Positions 50,026-58,458 of a stretch of DNA of 64,000 bases are shown here, one piece after another. The position numbers were made by a program, and so were the translations under genes. Below the pieces are notes generated by a model. It worked only from the letters and a program-made list of their open reading frames with translations, had not been told where the DNA came from and searched no databases. Each line of letters starts with the position of its first letter. The stretch's first letter is position 1. The stretch is from an uncultured Flavonifractor sp. (lineage in GTDB: Bacteria; Bacillota; Clostridia; Oscillospirales; Oscillospiraceae), in the NCBI GenBank assembly GCA_944385575.1, contig CALWXT010000001.1, positions 1 to 64,000 of the forward strand, read 5' to 3'.

Positions 50026-50243
50026 CTCTATTCCGTACTGGCTGACACGGAGCAGTGTTATGCCTGCTGATGACCTGATAGAGACTTCATAAGCAAGGGT
50101 AGCGCTGCCCAAGCGCGGCACAAGCTCGGGCCTCTGAGAGTTTGTTTTAGCGATACGAAATCTGAGTGTTTCAGCAAACTAGGAGAAACTCACTCAATAT
50201 CTGTTTGCTATATGCACCCTTTGATTATTCGGAGGACATACCG
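50026..50243. other. Intergenic region at the composition boundary
   Basis: 218 nt. It contains AGTTTG (near 50140) and CAAACT (near 50176), which can pair, and ends in CGGAGG before the next ATG. Base composition falls from GC-rich to AT-richer across it. No gene, tRNA or terminator is recognised. Confidence 0.5.
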
Positions 50244-51458
50244 ATGGTTTTTACAAAATCGAGTAAGCTTGATAATGTTTTATATGATGTTCGTGGACCG
50301 GTAGTTGATGAAGCCGCGCGAATGGAAGAACACGGTTTGCATATTTTGAAATTAAACATTGGCAATCCTGCTCCATTCGGGTTCCGGGCGCCTGATGAAG
50401 TCGTAACAGATATGCGATCGGCCATAGCAGATTCAGAAGGGTATTCTGATTCCAGAGGTTTGGTGGCAGCAAGAAAAGCAATTATGCAATATGCGCAGCT
50501 CAAGTCTATCCCTAATGTGAATATGAAAGATATCTACACGGGAAATGGGGCAAGTGAGCTTATCCAGCTTTCACTTCATGCATTGCTGAATAACGGCGAC
50601 GAGGTTTTAGTTCCCGCACCAGACTATCCTCTCTGGACCGCATGTGTTAACCTTGCAGGGGGAAAGGCTGTTCATTATATCTGCGATGAAAAAGCCGACT
50701 GGTATCCAGATATTGCGGATATGGAATCGAAAATCACAGACAAGACAAAGGCGATTGTTGTGATTAATCCAAACAATCCAACAGGAGCCTTGTATCCGAA
50801 AGAAGTACTGGAACGGATAGTAGATGTTGCCCGTCGTCATGGCCTCATGATTATGGCTGATGAAATTTATGATCGACTGGTTATGGACGGAGAAAAGCAT
50901 ATTTCGATTGCTTCTCTTGCTCCGGACCTGTTTTGCGTTACTTTTAATGGGCTTTCTAAATCACATATGGTGTGTGGTTTCCGGGTCGGCTGGATGATCT
51001 TCAGCGGAAACAAAAAACTGGGTAGAGATTACATCAGCGGTGTTAATATGCTCTCTAATATGCGCCTTTGCTCCAATGTACCAGGCCAATCCATTATTCA
51101 GACGGCTCTTGGCGGCTACCAGAGTGCCAATGAGTATATTGTTCCCGGCGGAAGAATTTATGAGCAGAGGGAAGCAATCTATAAACTGCTAAATAACATT
51201 CCGGGTATCAGCGCAAAGAAGCCAAAGGCTGCGTTTTATATTTTCCCCAAAATTGATACAGCCAAATTTAATATCACAGATGATAATCAGTTTGCTTTGG
51301 ATTTTTTGAAGGAGAAGCGAGTTCTTGTGGTGCCAGGCCGTGGTTTCAACTGGGAACAGCCGGATCACTTCAGAATTGTATATCTGCCGCGTCCCTCTGT
51401 ATTGAAGGAGGCCATGGACAAACTGAGTGATTTCTTAGAGACTTATCATCAAGGCTGA
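50244..51458 (+). CDS. alaA: Alanine-forming aminotransferase (AlaA-type)
   Basis: 404 aa, PLP fold type I, very similar in pattern to E. coli AlaA: SSKLDNVLYDVRGPV, LKLNIGNPAPFGFRAPDE, VINPNNPTGALYPKE, ADEIYDRLVMDG, the PLP lysine K239 in FNGLSKSHMVCGFRVGW, and LGGYQSANEYIVPGGR. It makes alanine from pyruvate and glutamate. In this locus it could supply alanine for the ATP-grasp, Ddl-like and MurF-like ligases. The gene is AT-richer than most of the window. GGAGG precedes the ATG at 50244. Confidence 0.9.
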   Translation: MVFTKSSKLDNVLYDVRGPVVDEAARMEEHGLHILKLNIGNPAPFGFRAPDEVVTDMRSAIADSEGYSDSRGLVAARKAIMQYAQLKSIPNVNMKDIYTGNGASELIQLSLHALLNNGDEVLVPAPDYPLWTACVNLAGGKAVHYICDEKADWYPDIADMESKITDKTKAIVVINPNNPTGALYPKEVLERIVDVARRHGLMIMADEIYDRLVMDGEKHISIASLAPDLFCVTFNGLSKSHMVCGFRVGWMIFSGNKKLGRDYISGVNMLSNMRLCSNVPGQSIIQTALGGYQSANEYIVPGGRIYEQREAIYKLLNNIPGISAKKPKAAFYIFPKIDTAKFNITDDNQFALDFLKEKRVLVVPGRGFNWEQPDHFRIVYLPRPSVLKEAMDKLSDFLETYHQG

Positions 51459-51489
51459 TTCATTGTGAAGTGTGATGAGGGAGTAGTAT

Positions 51490-52791
51490 ATGAGGCAAGA
51501 TTTAAACGGTAAAACCATTTTATTTTTGGATGGGTCAACCGGAAATATTTGTGTAATTGAAAAAGCTAAAGAATTAGGAGCACGGACAGTTGTCGCAAAT
51601 TTCTTTCCTCTGGAGAGCCAACCTGCTAAGCAGATTGCTGATAAGGCATACCAGGTAAACTTCTGGGATGCCGATATCATGAAAAAACTGGTTGAAGACG
51701 AACATATCGACGGTATCTTCACTACGGCATCTGACTCACATCTCAGAGCTTATTCCCTGATATGTGAAGCAAACAATTTTTTTGCATACGCCACAAGCGA
51801 ACAAATTAACGATATCTCGAACAAAATTCGTTTTAAGGAGCTTTGTCCACAGTACGGGCTTAAAGTCATTCCAGAGTACACAATTTCTGAAGGTGAAGAT
51901 ATACACGACCTGGATATCCAGTATCCTGTGATGGTTAAATCTCCGGACAATTCCGGTGGCTCTAAAGGTATGACGCTGGTTTATGAGGAAAGCGCATTGC
52001 CTGCGGCTATTGAATTGGCGAAGGAGTACTCTCCTACCAAAAGTGTCGTGGTAGAGCATTTCATTGATGGCGACGAGTTTGTCATCAACTATATGTTTGT
52101 GGATGGAGAACCCTTTGTGCTTTATACAAAGGACTATTGCAAGGCAATCCAAAGCGGGCAGGTACTTCGAGATAACGCAATGATCAGTCCTTCAAAATTT
52201 GAGAAGCTGTTTTATGAGAAAGCAGATCAGAAGCTCCGTGCGATGTTTAAAGATATTGGCATGACAAACGGCATCATTTTTCTTCAGTGTTTTGTTGAAG
52301 ATGGCGAGCTTTACTTCTTTGAGGGCGGTTGCCGTGCCGGTGGTGCGGATGAGTATTATCTGTGGGAAGATATCTACGGGATTGACTTTATCAAATGCCT
52401 TTTACGGTTTGCGGCTTATGGAAGCTATAACGAGCCGTCTCTAAAGGAAAAACTGCTGAATACAAAACAGCAAAGGATTGAGAGCGTGCTGAATATTCTG
52501 CTCAATCCTGGCACAATCCAAGAAATTCGCGGGGTGGAAGAAGTCAAAAGAATGCCGGGTGTGCTGACGGCCCATGTTAATGTCTCGCCTGGAGAGTCAA
52601 TTAAGGAGGACTTTACATCTGGGCAGATTGGTATGAGAGTCATGGTAACAGCTCAAGACGGATATGACTACATCCGAATTATTGAGCAGATTTATTCTAC
52701 ACTGCAGTTTAATACCGCGGATGGCGTTAATTTGCTGAAGCCCAGGATTCGTTTTGAACACTGGCTTTTCAATGAGCCCTGGCAAAACTGA
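51490..52791 (+). CDS. ATP-grasp carboxylate-amine ligase
   Basis: A 433-aa ATP-grasp protein of the amino-acid-ligase/carnosine-synthase-like group. It has an N-terminal Rossmann-like pre-ATP domain (TILFLDGSTGNICVIEKAKELGA), ATP-binding region YPVMVKSPDNSGGSKGM, VVEHFIDGDEFVINYMFVDG, and a metal-site region ELYFFEGGCRAGGADEYY. It forms an amide bond between a carboxylate and an amine, probably an amino acid or dipeptide; substrates are unknown. AT-rich like its neighbours. GAGGGAG precedes the ATG. Confidence 0.85.
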   Translation: MRQDLNGKTILFLDGSTGNICVIEKAKELGARTVVANFFPLESQPAKQIADKAYQVNFWDADIMKKLVEDEHIDGIFTTASDSHLRAYSLICEANNFFAYATSEQINDISNKIRFKELCPQYGLKVIPEYTISEGEDIHDLDIQYPVMVKSPDNSGGSKGMTLVYEESALPAAIELAKEYSPTKSVVVEHFIDGDEFVINYMFVDGEPFVLYTKDYCKAIQSGQVLRDNAMISPSKFEKLFYEKADQKLRAMFKDIGMTNGIIFLQCFVEDGELYFFEGGCRAGGADEYYLWEDIYGIDFIKCLLRFAAYGSYNEPSLKEKLLNTKQQRIESVLNILLNPGTIQEIRGVEEVKRMPGVLTAHVNVSPGESIKEDFTSGQIGMRVMVTAQDGYDYIRIIEQIYSTLQFNTADGVNLLKPRIRFEHWLFNEPWQN

Positions 52792-52831
52792 ATATTCCAT
52801 GGTTCATCCAGGAAAGGCGGACGATATAAAT

Positions 52832-53488
52832 ATGAACGTATTGGTTTTTGCTCCACATAATGATGATGAAACCATTGGCGTCGGAGGAACTATTGCAAAG
52901 TTGGCAAGAGCCGGACATCACATTACAGTTTGTGAAGTGACAAGTGGGGCGCCTACTCCAGTTGCCATTAAGGTTGTTGAAGAAGCAAAGAAAGCTCACG
53001 CGATTCTTGGAGTCTCTGAGAGCCTTTTTTTAGAATTGCCGGTGGTTGACCTCCATCTAATACCTACCAGAGAGAAAAACAAGCCCTTTATTGAGTTGGT
53101 CGAGCGAGTAAATCCGGATATCGCATTTATTCCGCATCATGGTGACCTGCATACTGACCATGCCACAACAGCTGGAAGCGCAATGGTTGCGCTTAGACCA
53201 ATGCATGCGCCGAATCTAAAGGCACTGTACGCATATGAGACGCTTTCAGAGAGTGAATGGAATGTGCCAGATGGTGCGCACGCCTTTATTCCGAATACTT
53301 GGTGCGATATTACAGACACCATGGATATTAAACTGAAAGCTATGGCCTGCTACGAAACGCAGCTCAGGCCGTTTCCTCATCCCCGCTCCCTGGAGGCGAT
53401 TGAGGCGCAGGCAAAGGTCCGTGGTTCTACGGTATGCCTGGAGCGGGCGGAGGCGTTCATACAGCTTCGGGGTGTGCTTTCCTTTTGA
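52832..53488 (+). CDS. PIG-L family deacetylase
   Basis: A 218-aa LmbE/PIG-L zinc hydrolase that removes an acyl group from an N-acyl amino sugar or related amide. Zn motifs are FAPHNDDETIG (H9, D11, D12) and HHGDLHTDH. The predicted start is ATG 52832 where family similarity begins (MNVLVFAPH); an upstream in-frame ATG at 52799 has no ribosome site. It could expose an amine on a sugar that is then acylated by one of the ligases. AT-richer at its 5' part, approaching window-normal GC at the 3' end. Confidence 0.9.
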   Translation: MNVLVFAPHNDDETIGVGGTIAKLARAGHHITVCEVTSGAPTPVAIKVVEEAKKAHAILGVSESLFLELPVVDLHLIPTREKNKPFIELVERVNPDIAFIPHHGDLHTDHATTAGSAMVALRPMHAPNLKALYAYETLSESEWNVPDGAHAFIPNTWCDITDTMDIKLKAMACYETQLRPFPHPRSLEAIEAQAKVRGSTVCLERAEAFIQLRGVLSF

Positions 53489-53521
53489 TGAGATAGAAAG
53501 ACAGAGCGGGAGGTTGCAGGT

Positions 53522-54496
53522 GTGAGCAGGCTATCACGAATCAATAAATGGGTCAACATGGAGAGCAAGCGCAGCGGAAAGAGCAAGGCCAAGGTGCTCT
53601 CCGAGTTTGCCCATGACTATATGACCTATGGGGTCAATCCCAAGGAATATTACTGGTTTGGCTTTGATAAAAAGACGCCGGAGCAGAAAAAGACGTTTTT
53701 CACCAAGAAAATGTTCCTGAAGCTCCTGAAACGGAACAACGACCCGGAGTTTGTGCAGATTCTGAACGACAAATATATTTTCTCTCAGACGTTTGCGGCG
53801 TTTACAGGGCGCAGGGTGATTCGCAGCGGCAGGGACATGGAGACGCAGGCGCTGGAGGACCTTTTGAAGGATACGCAGCGGGTTGTCTATAAGCCGAAGG
53901 ACGGCAGCGGCGGCGCCGGCGTGCAGGTGTTTGACAAGAAGGACTATCCGGATGTATCCGTCCTGGCGGACGAGCTGCGCTCCCTGCCTGACGGAGTGGT
54001 GGAGCAGTGGATTGGGCAGCACGAGAGCATGAGCGCGGCCTACCCCGACGCGGTCAACTGCATCCGGGTCGCCACCCTTTACCGGGATGGCGTGTGCCAC
54101 TGGCTGGGGGCGGTGTTTACCCTGGGCCGCAACCACAGCAAGATTACAAATTCGTTCCAGGGCGCCCTGTTCGGCCTGATTGATGTGGAAACCGGCATCG
54201 TGACCACGGACCTGTGCAGCTATTCTGACGAGCTGTTCAAGGTGCATCCCGACACGGGGTTTGTGGCCAGGGGCTTCCAGGTCCCGTACTGGAAAGAAAT
54301 TCTGGAGCTGACCGCCAAGGCCGCGGCGGTGGTCCCCCAGGTGGGCTATGTGGGCTGGGACGTTGCCATTGCCGAGAACGGGCCGGTACTGATTGAGGGC
54401 AACAGCGTCTCCGCCGGGTACTATGCCTATCAGCACTACATGCTCCGGGAGGACGGAATGGGCTCCCGGGCGGTGTGGGAGCCGTATACCATTTAA
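53522..54496 (+). CDS. Sugar-transfer-associated ATP-grasp protein
   Basis: A 324-aa protein of the ATP-grasp group found in polysaccharide loci. Marks are an N-terminal helical region, ATP-binding VVYKPKDGSGGAGVQVFDK, VVEQWIGQHESMSAAYPDAVNCIRV, and the C-terminal acid VGWDVAIAENGPVLIEGNSVSAG. It is expected to couple an amino acid or acid to a glycan-linked group using ATP. It starts at GTG 53522 with GGGAGG upstream. GC content is again high, unlike the three genes before it. Confidence 0.85.
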   Translation: MSRLSRINKWVNMESKRSGKSKAKVLSEFAHDYMTYGVNPKEYYWFGFDKKTPEQKKTFFTKKMFLKLLKRNNDPEFVQILNDKYIFSQTFAAFTGRRVIRSGRDMETQALEDLLKDTQRVVYKPKDGSGGAGVQVFDKKDYPDVSVLADELRSLPDGVVEQWIGQHESMSAAYPDAVNCIRVATLYRDGVCHWLGAVFTLGRNHSKITNSFQGALFGLIDVETGIVTTDLCSYSDELFKVHPDTGFVARGFQVPYWKEILELTAKAAAVVPQVGYVGWDVAIAENGPVLIEGNSVSAGYYAYQHYMLREDGMGSRAVWEPYTI

Positions 54497-54519
54497 ACTT
54501 GGAAAGGTCGAAAACGGAA

Positions 54520-55578
54520 ATGAAGACAATCTGTGTACTGTTCGGCGGCAAATCCAGCGAGTTCTATGTGTCCTGCAAGTCCGCATACACCATTATCACC
54601 CACATTCCCCGCGAAACATATAATGTGATTCCGGTGGGCATTACCCAGCAGGGTGACTGGTATTTGTATGAGGGGGATATTGAACTGCTTCCGGAGGCCA
54701 AGTGGCTGGAGTCAGAGGAGAAGTGCCCAGCGTCCTTCTTGACCAACTCTCGTTATCCCGGCCTGACGGTGTTCCGGGACACGGGCATGGAGCAGATTGC
54801 CGTCGATGCGGTATTCCCGGTGCTCCACGGGAAAAACGGAGAGGACGGCACTATCCAGGGTCTGCTGGACATGCTGGAAATCCCCTATGTGGGCTGCGGC
54901 CTGCTTTCTTCCGCCATGTCCATGGACAAGTCCTACACAAAGATTGCGGTGGATACCTTGGGTATTCGCCAAGCTCCCTACGTTCTGCTTACCAGCAGGA
55001 ATACCCCGGCCGAGCGAGCGGAAAAAGTGACGCAGGCGGAGAAGGAACTGGGCTATCCCATGTTCATTAAGCCCTGCAAGGCAGGCTCCTCCTGCGGCGT
55101 CTCCAAGGCCAAGGACAGGCAGGAGCTGGAGCGCGCGCTGGACGAGGCCCTGCGGTTTGACAGCAAGGTGCTGATTGAAAAGGCAATTGTAGGCCGTGAG
55201 CTGGAGTGCGCTGTGCTGGATGCGGAGCCGCTGATTGCTTCCAGAGTGGGTGAAATTGTGGTTACGGCGGAGTTTTACTCCTATGACGCCAAGTATGCCG
55301 ACGCTACATCCCGGACCGATACAGAACCGGATCTGCCGGAGGAGGTTGTGGAGCGTATCCAGGATGCGGCCTGCCGGATTTTCCGGGTGCTGGACTGCCG
55401 CGGACTTTCCCGGGTAGATTTCTTCCTGGAGCAGGAGACTGGCGAGATTGTATTCAATGAAATCAATACGTTGCCTGGTTTTACTAATATTAGCATGTAT
55501 CCCATGCTGATGAGCAAAGTAGGTTATCCGTTGCCTGAGTTGGTGGAAAAACTGATTGAGACAGCGTTTATGAAGTGA
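54520..55578 (+). CDS. D-alanine--D-alanine ligase-like enzyme in glycan locus
   Basis: 352 aa with the Ddl layout: FGGKSSEFYVSCKSA (E of the conserved SxE kept; the following His-Glu of EHEVS is replaced), VFPVLHGKNGEDGTIQGLLDML, MFIKPCKAGSSCGVSKA, YSYDAKYAD (the Lys-Tyr pair typical of D-Ala-D-Ala/D-Ser rather than D-Lac ligases), and the metal site EINTLPGFTNISMYP. It lies away from mur genes and is probably a second, locus-specific copy making a D-Ala-D-Ala-type dipeptide. ATG 54520 is where the family starts. Confidence 0.88.
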   Translation: MKTICVLFGGKSSEFYVSCKSAYTIITHIPRETYNVIPVGITQQGDWYLYEGDIELLPEAKWLESEEKCPASFLTNSRYPGLTVFRDTGMEQIAVDAVFPVLHGKNGEDGTIQGLLDMLEIPYVGCGLLSSAMSMDKSYTKIAVDTLGIRQAPYVLLTSRNTPAERAEKVTQAEKELGYPMFIKPCKAGSSCGVSKAKDRQELERALDEALRFDSKVLIEKAIVGRELECAVLDAEPLIASRVGEIVVTAEFYSYDAKYADATSRTDTEPDLPEEVVERIQDAACRIFRVLDCRGLSRVDFFLEQETGEIVFNEINTLPGFTNISMYPMLMSKVGYPLPELVEKLIETAFMK

Positions 55579-55620
55579 AAGGCAACCGTATTGGCAGGTA
55601 GCAAGGGAGCAAAGAGGACG

Positions 55621-56928
55621 ATGGAACATCAGGAACTTTCATTGAATAAAATTATTCGTAGTGATACGAATGAATATGCGGAGATTGCCTTTGAGCTGTC
55701 GCTGGGAGACAAGCGGGAGAACCTCTGGTACCGGGTGAAGCCGGAACATGGTCAGTATCTCTGCGACGACCGTGCGGACAGCTTTATTGTAACCTTTTTT
55801 GCCTTTGCCATGGAGCGGGGGCTGAATCTGAGGAGCGCCTATCCCGTGTCGCAAAAGCTGTGGTACCAGCTGACCACGCAGGTTATGCCCCAGCTGGCGG
55901 TGACAAGCAAGGGCCTGGGGCAGGAAATTGAGATTTTTGCCGAAAAGGTTACGGAGCCCTATCCCGGCAGCCGCGGGGTAGGTACCGGAATGTCCTGCGG
56001 CGTGGATTCTTTTGCTACACTGTATGAATATACGGAGCTTTGCGATCTGCCGGAATATAGGCTTACTCACCTGACTCACTTTAATGTGGGTGCCCACCAT
56101 GGCCAGACCGGCTCCTTTGACGCCGAGCTGCAAAGAAGGCTGTACCAAAAAGATGTGGCCATGGTGCAGAAATTCTGTGATACGTATGGCTATCAGCTGG
56201 TGGCGGTTGATTCCAACCTGACCGAGGTGCTCGACCGCTTTTGGGGCTATGTGCCGTTTAGCGCGACCCACACATACAGAAATGTGGGAACTGTTCTCCT
56301 GCTGCAAAAACTCTTTTCCAAGTACTATTACTCCCCGGCGTACAACCTGGACCACTTTATCTGCAAGCTGGGGGAGGATACCGCGGCGTATGAGAAATAC
56401 CTTCTCCCCAACCTGTGCACAGAGACCACCAGCTTTTACAATTCCAACCGCAGCTGGACCCGGGAGGAAAAGCTGAAGCGGATTGCGGAATTCCCCCAGA
56501 GCTACGATTGGCTGAAGGTATGCGTGAAAAGTGACACAAACTGCTGCAAGTGTGTGAAATGCATGCGGACGATTCTGGGGCTGGAGGCCATTGGGAAAAC
56601 GCATCTGTATGCCCGGGCGTTTGACCCCCAGACAGTGGCAGACAGCCGGGAGCGGCTGAAAACGTATATGCTCTGTCAGGTCAAAAAGGGAGATTTGCTC
56701 CATAAGGAGATTTACGAGGAGGCCATTAAGAACGGCATGACCTTTTCCGCCAGGAGCAAGGCCTACGCGGCAATGTACCGCCTTTCCCTGAAGGTGCTGC
56801 CCAGAAAACTCTATGTTAAGATAAAAAAGAGAAGCCTGAACCATACGCTCCAGGTGGATGTCAACGAGCTGTTCACCCAGGCGTCCGAGCAGCGGCGGAG
56901 CGAACTGAGAAAGCAGGCAAGGAAGTAA
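55621..56928 (+). CDS. PP-loop ATPase, QueC-like, function unknown
   Basis: 435 aa. A PP-loop GTGMSCGVDSF at residues 121-131 (SCGVDS instead of SGGxDS) marks an ATP pyrophosphatase that adenylates a carbonyl oxygen. A C-terminal cysteine set C301, C308, C311 and C314 (NCCKCVKC) resembles the zinc site of QueC/ExsB. It is much longer than QueC (about 230 aa), with an extra N-terminal domain (about 1-115). In this locus it may form an amide or nitrile on an acidic sugar or amino acid. ATG 55621 is chosen; TTG 55591 is an alternative. It overlaps nothing. Confidence 0.75.
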   Translation: MEHQELSLNKIIRSDTNEYAEIAFELSLGDKRENLWYRVKPEHGQYLCDDRADSFIVTFFAFAMERGLNLRSAYPVSQKLWYQLTTQVMPQLAVTSKGLGQEIEIFAEKVTEPYPGSRGVGTGMSCGVDSFATLYEYTELCDLPEYRLTHLTHFNVGAHHGQTGSFDAELQRRLYQKDVAMVQKFCDTYGYQLVAVDSNLTEVLDRFWGYVPFSATHTYRNVGTVLLLQKLFSKYYYSPAYNLDHFICKLGEDTAAYEKYLLPNLCTETTSFYNSNRSWTREEKLKRIAEFPQSYDWLKVCVKSDTNCCKCVKCMRTILGLEAIGKTHLYARAFDPQTVADSRERLKTYMLCQVKKGDLLHKEIYEEAIKNGMTFSARSKAYAAMYRLSLKVLPRKLYVKIKKRSLNHTLQVDVNELFTQASEQRRSELRKQARK

Positions 56929-56931
56929 GTC

Positions 56932-58458
56932 ATGGTGTTGAGAAAATTTGCGGCGAAGCGCAGAGCGCACGTCAAGAAAGAGCTTTATCAGCAGGCGCAG
57001 GAGCGCATCCGTCAGGGCAGCGGCTCCTTTTTGTCCATCCGCCAGTGCTGTGAGGTACTGGGTGTAAATCCTGCCGCGGTAAAGCTGGCCCCGGGACAGA
57101 ACCTGGATGAGCCGTTTACCTGTATCTGTGCCTGGGACTACTATCTGATTCCGGGCAGCCTCTATGCCGCGCTCCCCCTATACGCCAACCTCTCCCCGGA
57201 GCAGGCCATGGCCAGGGGCGCGAAGGCGCTGCTCACCGACAAGCAGGAGGGGAACTATCCCTGCGTGGTGGTTCCCGACGTGCTGGAAGCCTACTGCAAG
57301 CTGTGCGGATATCTTGAGAGCCTGACCCACCGGCGGACGGTGGCGGTCACGGGAAGCGTAGGCAAAACCACCACCAAGGACATGGTTAAGTCGGTATTTT
57401 CCCAGGCCTGTCAAACCTTCTGCGACGTGGAAAATAACAATATGGCCACGCTGGTGGGCTATCTGGTCCAGCACATCCCCCAGCAGGCGGAATGCTATGT
57501 GCAGGAGGTCCATGAGGGGGACCCCGGCTCCGCGCGGAGCATTTCGAGCATTATTCATCCGGACATTGCCGTTATCACCAACATCGGGGAGTCCCATTTG
57601 GGGAATTTTGGCTCCTATGAGGGCCTGGTTAAGGGCGTGACCGACATTACTGCCGGGATGCCGGAAAACGGTATTGTGATCCTGGACGGAGAGGATGAGC
57701 CCTCCGTCTCCGCCGCCTGGGACAGGCGGGTAATCCGGGTCAGCACGGCGAATCCCGGGGCGGACTACTATGCGGACCATATTACCACCGCCGAAAACGG
57801 GCTAAGGTTTGATGTTGTTTTTGAAAAGGGCAGGCAGCCTGTGCAGCTGAAGCTGTACGGACTCCATAATGTTACGGACGCGCTGCTGGCCTTCGCGGCC
57901 GGCGCGGAGGCGGGGATCGCCCCGGAAAAAATTGCGCGGGGCCTGGCGGAATATACCCCCAGAGGCATGCGCCAGAACGTGGTAAAGGCGGGAGGACGCC
58001 TGCTTTACCTGGACTGTTTCAATGCCGCGGTCAAATCCATGCAGACGGCGCTGGACACGCTGTGCGGGCTCCCCGTCGGGCGGGGCGGCAAGCGGGTGGC
58101 CGTGCTTGGAGACATGGCGGAGCTGGGCGGGGAAGCGGAGGCCATGCACCGCGAGGTGGGCCGGATAGCCGCCCGTTCCGGGATTGACACGCTGATATGC
58201 TATGGGCCGCTGTCGGTCGGCATGGCGGAGGAGGCCCGCAAAGCGGGCGGGGTTTCCGTGTTCCACGCGGCGGATTTGGCGGAGCTCAACCGCCTGATAA
58301 AACAGCAGGTCGGGCGCAGCGACGCGGTCCTTTTCAAGGCCAGCCATGCCACCAATCTGATTGCCGCCGTACGGGCCAATTACCCTCTGGTATACTTCCG
58401 GGCCGTTTATCTGGACCGCCTGCGCAGGCATTTCGCCCGGACCGCCAGTCTGAAATGA
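56932..58458 (+). CDS. Mur-ligase-family (MurF-like) amide ligase in glycan locus
   Basis: 508 aa. The P-loop TGSVGKTTTKDM (140-151) and NNNMATLVGYLV follow the MurF pattern; ITNIGESHLGNFGS and LDGEDEPS are Mur central-domain marks; the C-terminal domain ends LFKASHATNL. MurF adds D-Ala-D-Ala to the UDP-MurNAc-tripeptide. Here an extra basic N-terminus of about 30 aa and altered sequence suggest a different acceptor. It lies 3 nt after the PP-loop gene and near the Ddl-like gene, so it probably uses that dipeptide. Confidence 0.88.
   Translation: MVLRKFAAKRRAHVKKELYQQAQERIRQGSGSFLSIRQCCEVLGVNPAAVKLAPGQNLDEPFTCICAWDYYLIPGSLYAALPLYANLSPEQAMARGAKALLTDKQEGNYPCVVVPDVLEAYCKLCGYLESLTHRRTVAVTGSVGKTTTKDMVKSVFSQACQTFCDVENNNMATLVGYLVQHIPQQAECYVQEVHEGDPGSARSISSIIHPDIAVITNIGESHLGNFGSYEGLVKGVTDITAGMPENGIVILDGEDEPSVSAAWDRRVIRVSTANPGADYYADHITTAENGLRFDVVFEKGRQPVQLKLYGLHNVTDALLAFAAGAEAGIAPEKIARGLAEYTPRGMRQNVVKAGGRLLYLDCFNAAVKSMQTALDTLCGLPVGRGGKRVAVLGDMAELGGEAEAMHREVGRIAARSGIDTLICYGPLSVGMAEEARKAGGVSVFHAADLAELNRLIKQQVGRSDAVLFKASHATNLIAAVRANYPLVYFRAVYLDRLRRHFARTASLK

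Noticed and set aside
50026..50243. tRNA gene in the gap before alaA
   Set aside because: No TTCGA-type T-loop and no cloverleaf can be drawn.
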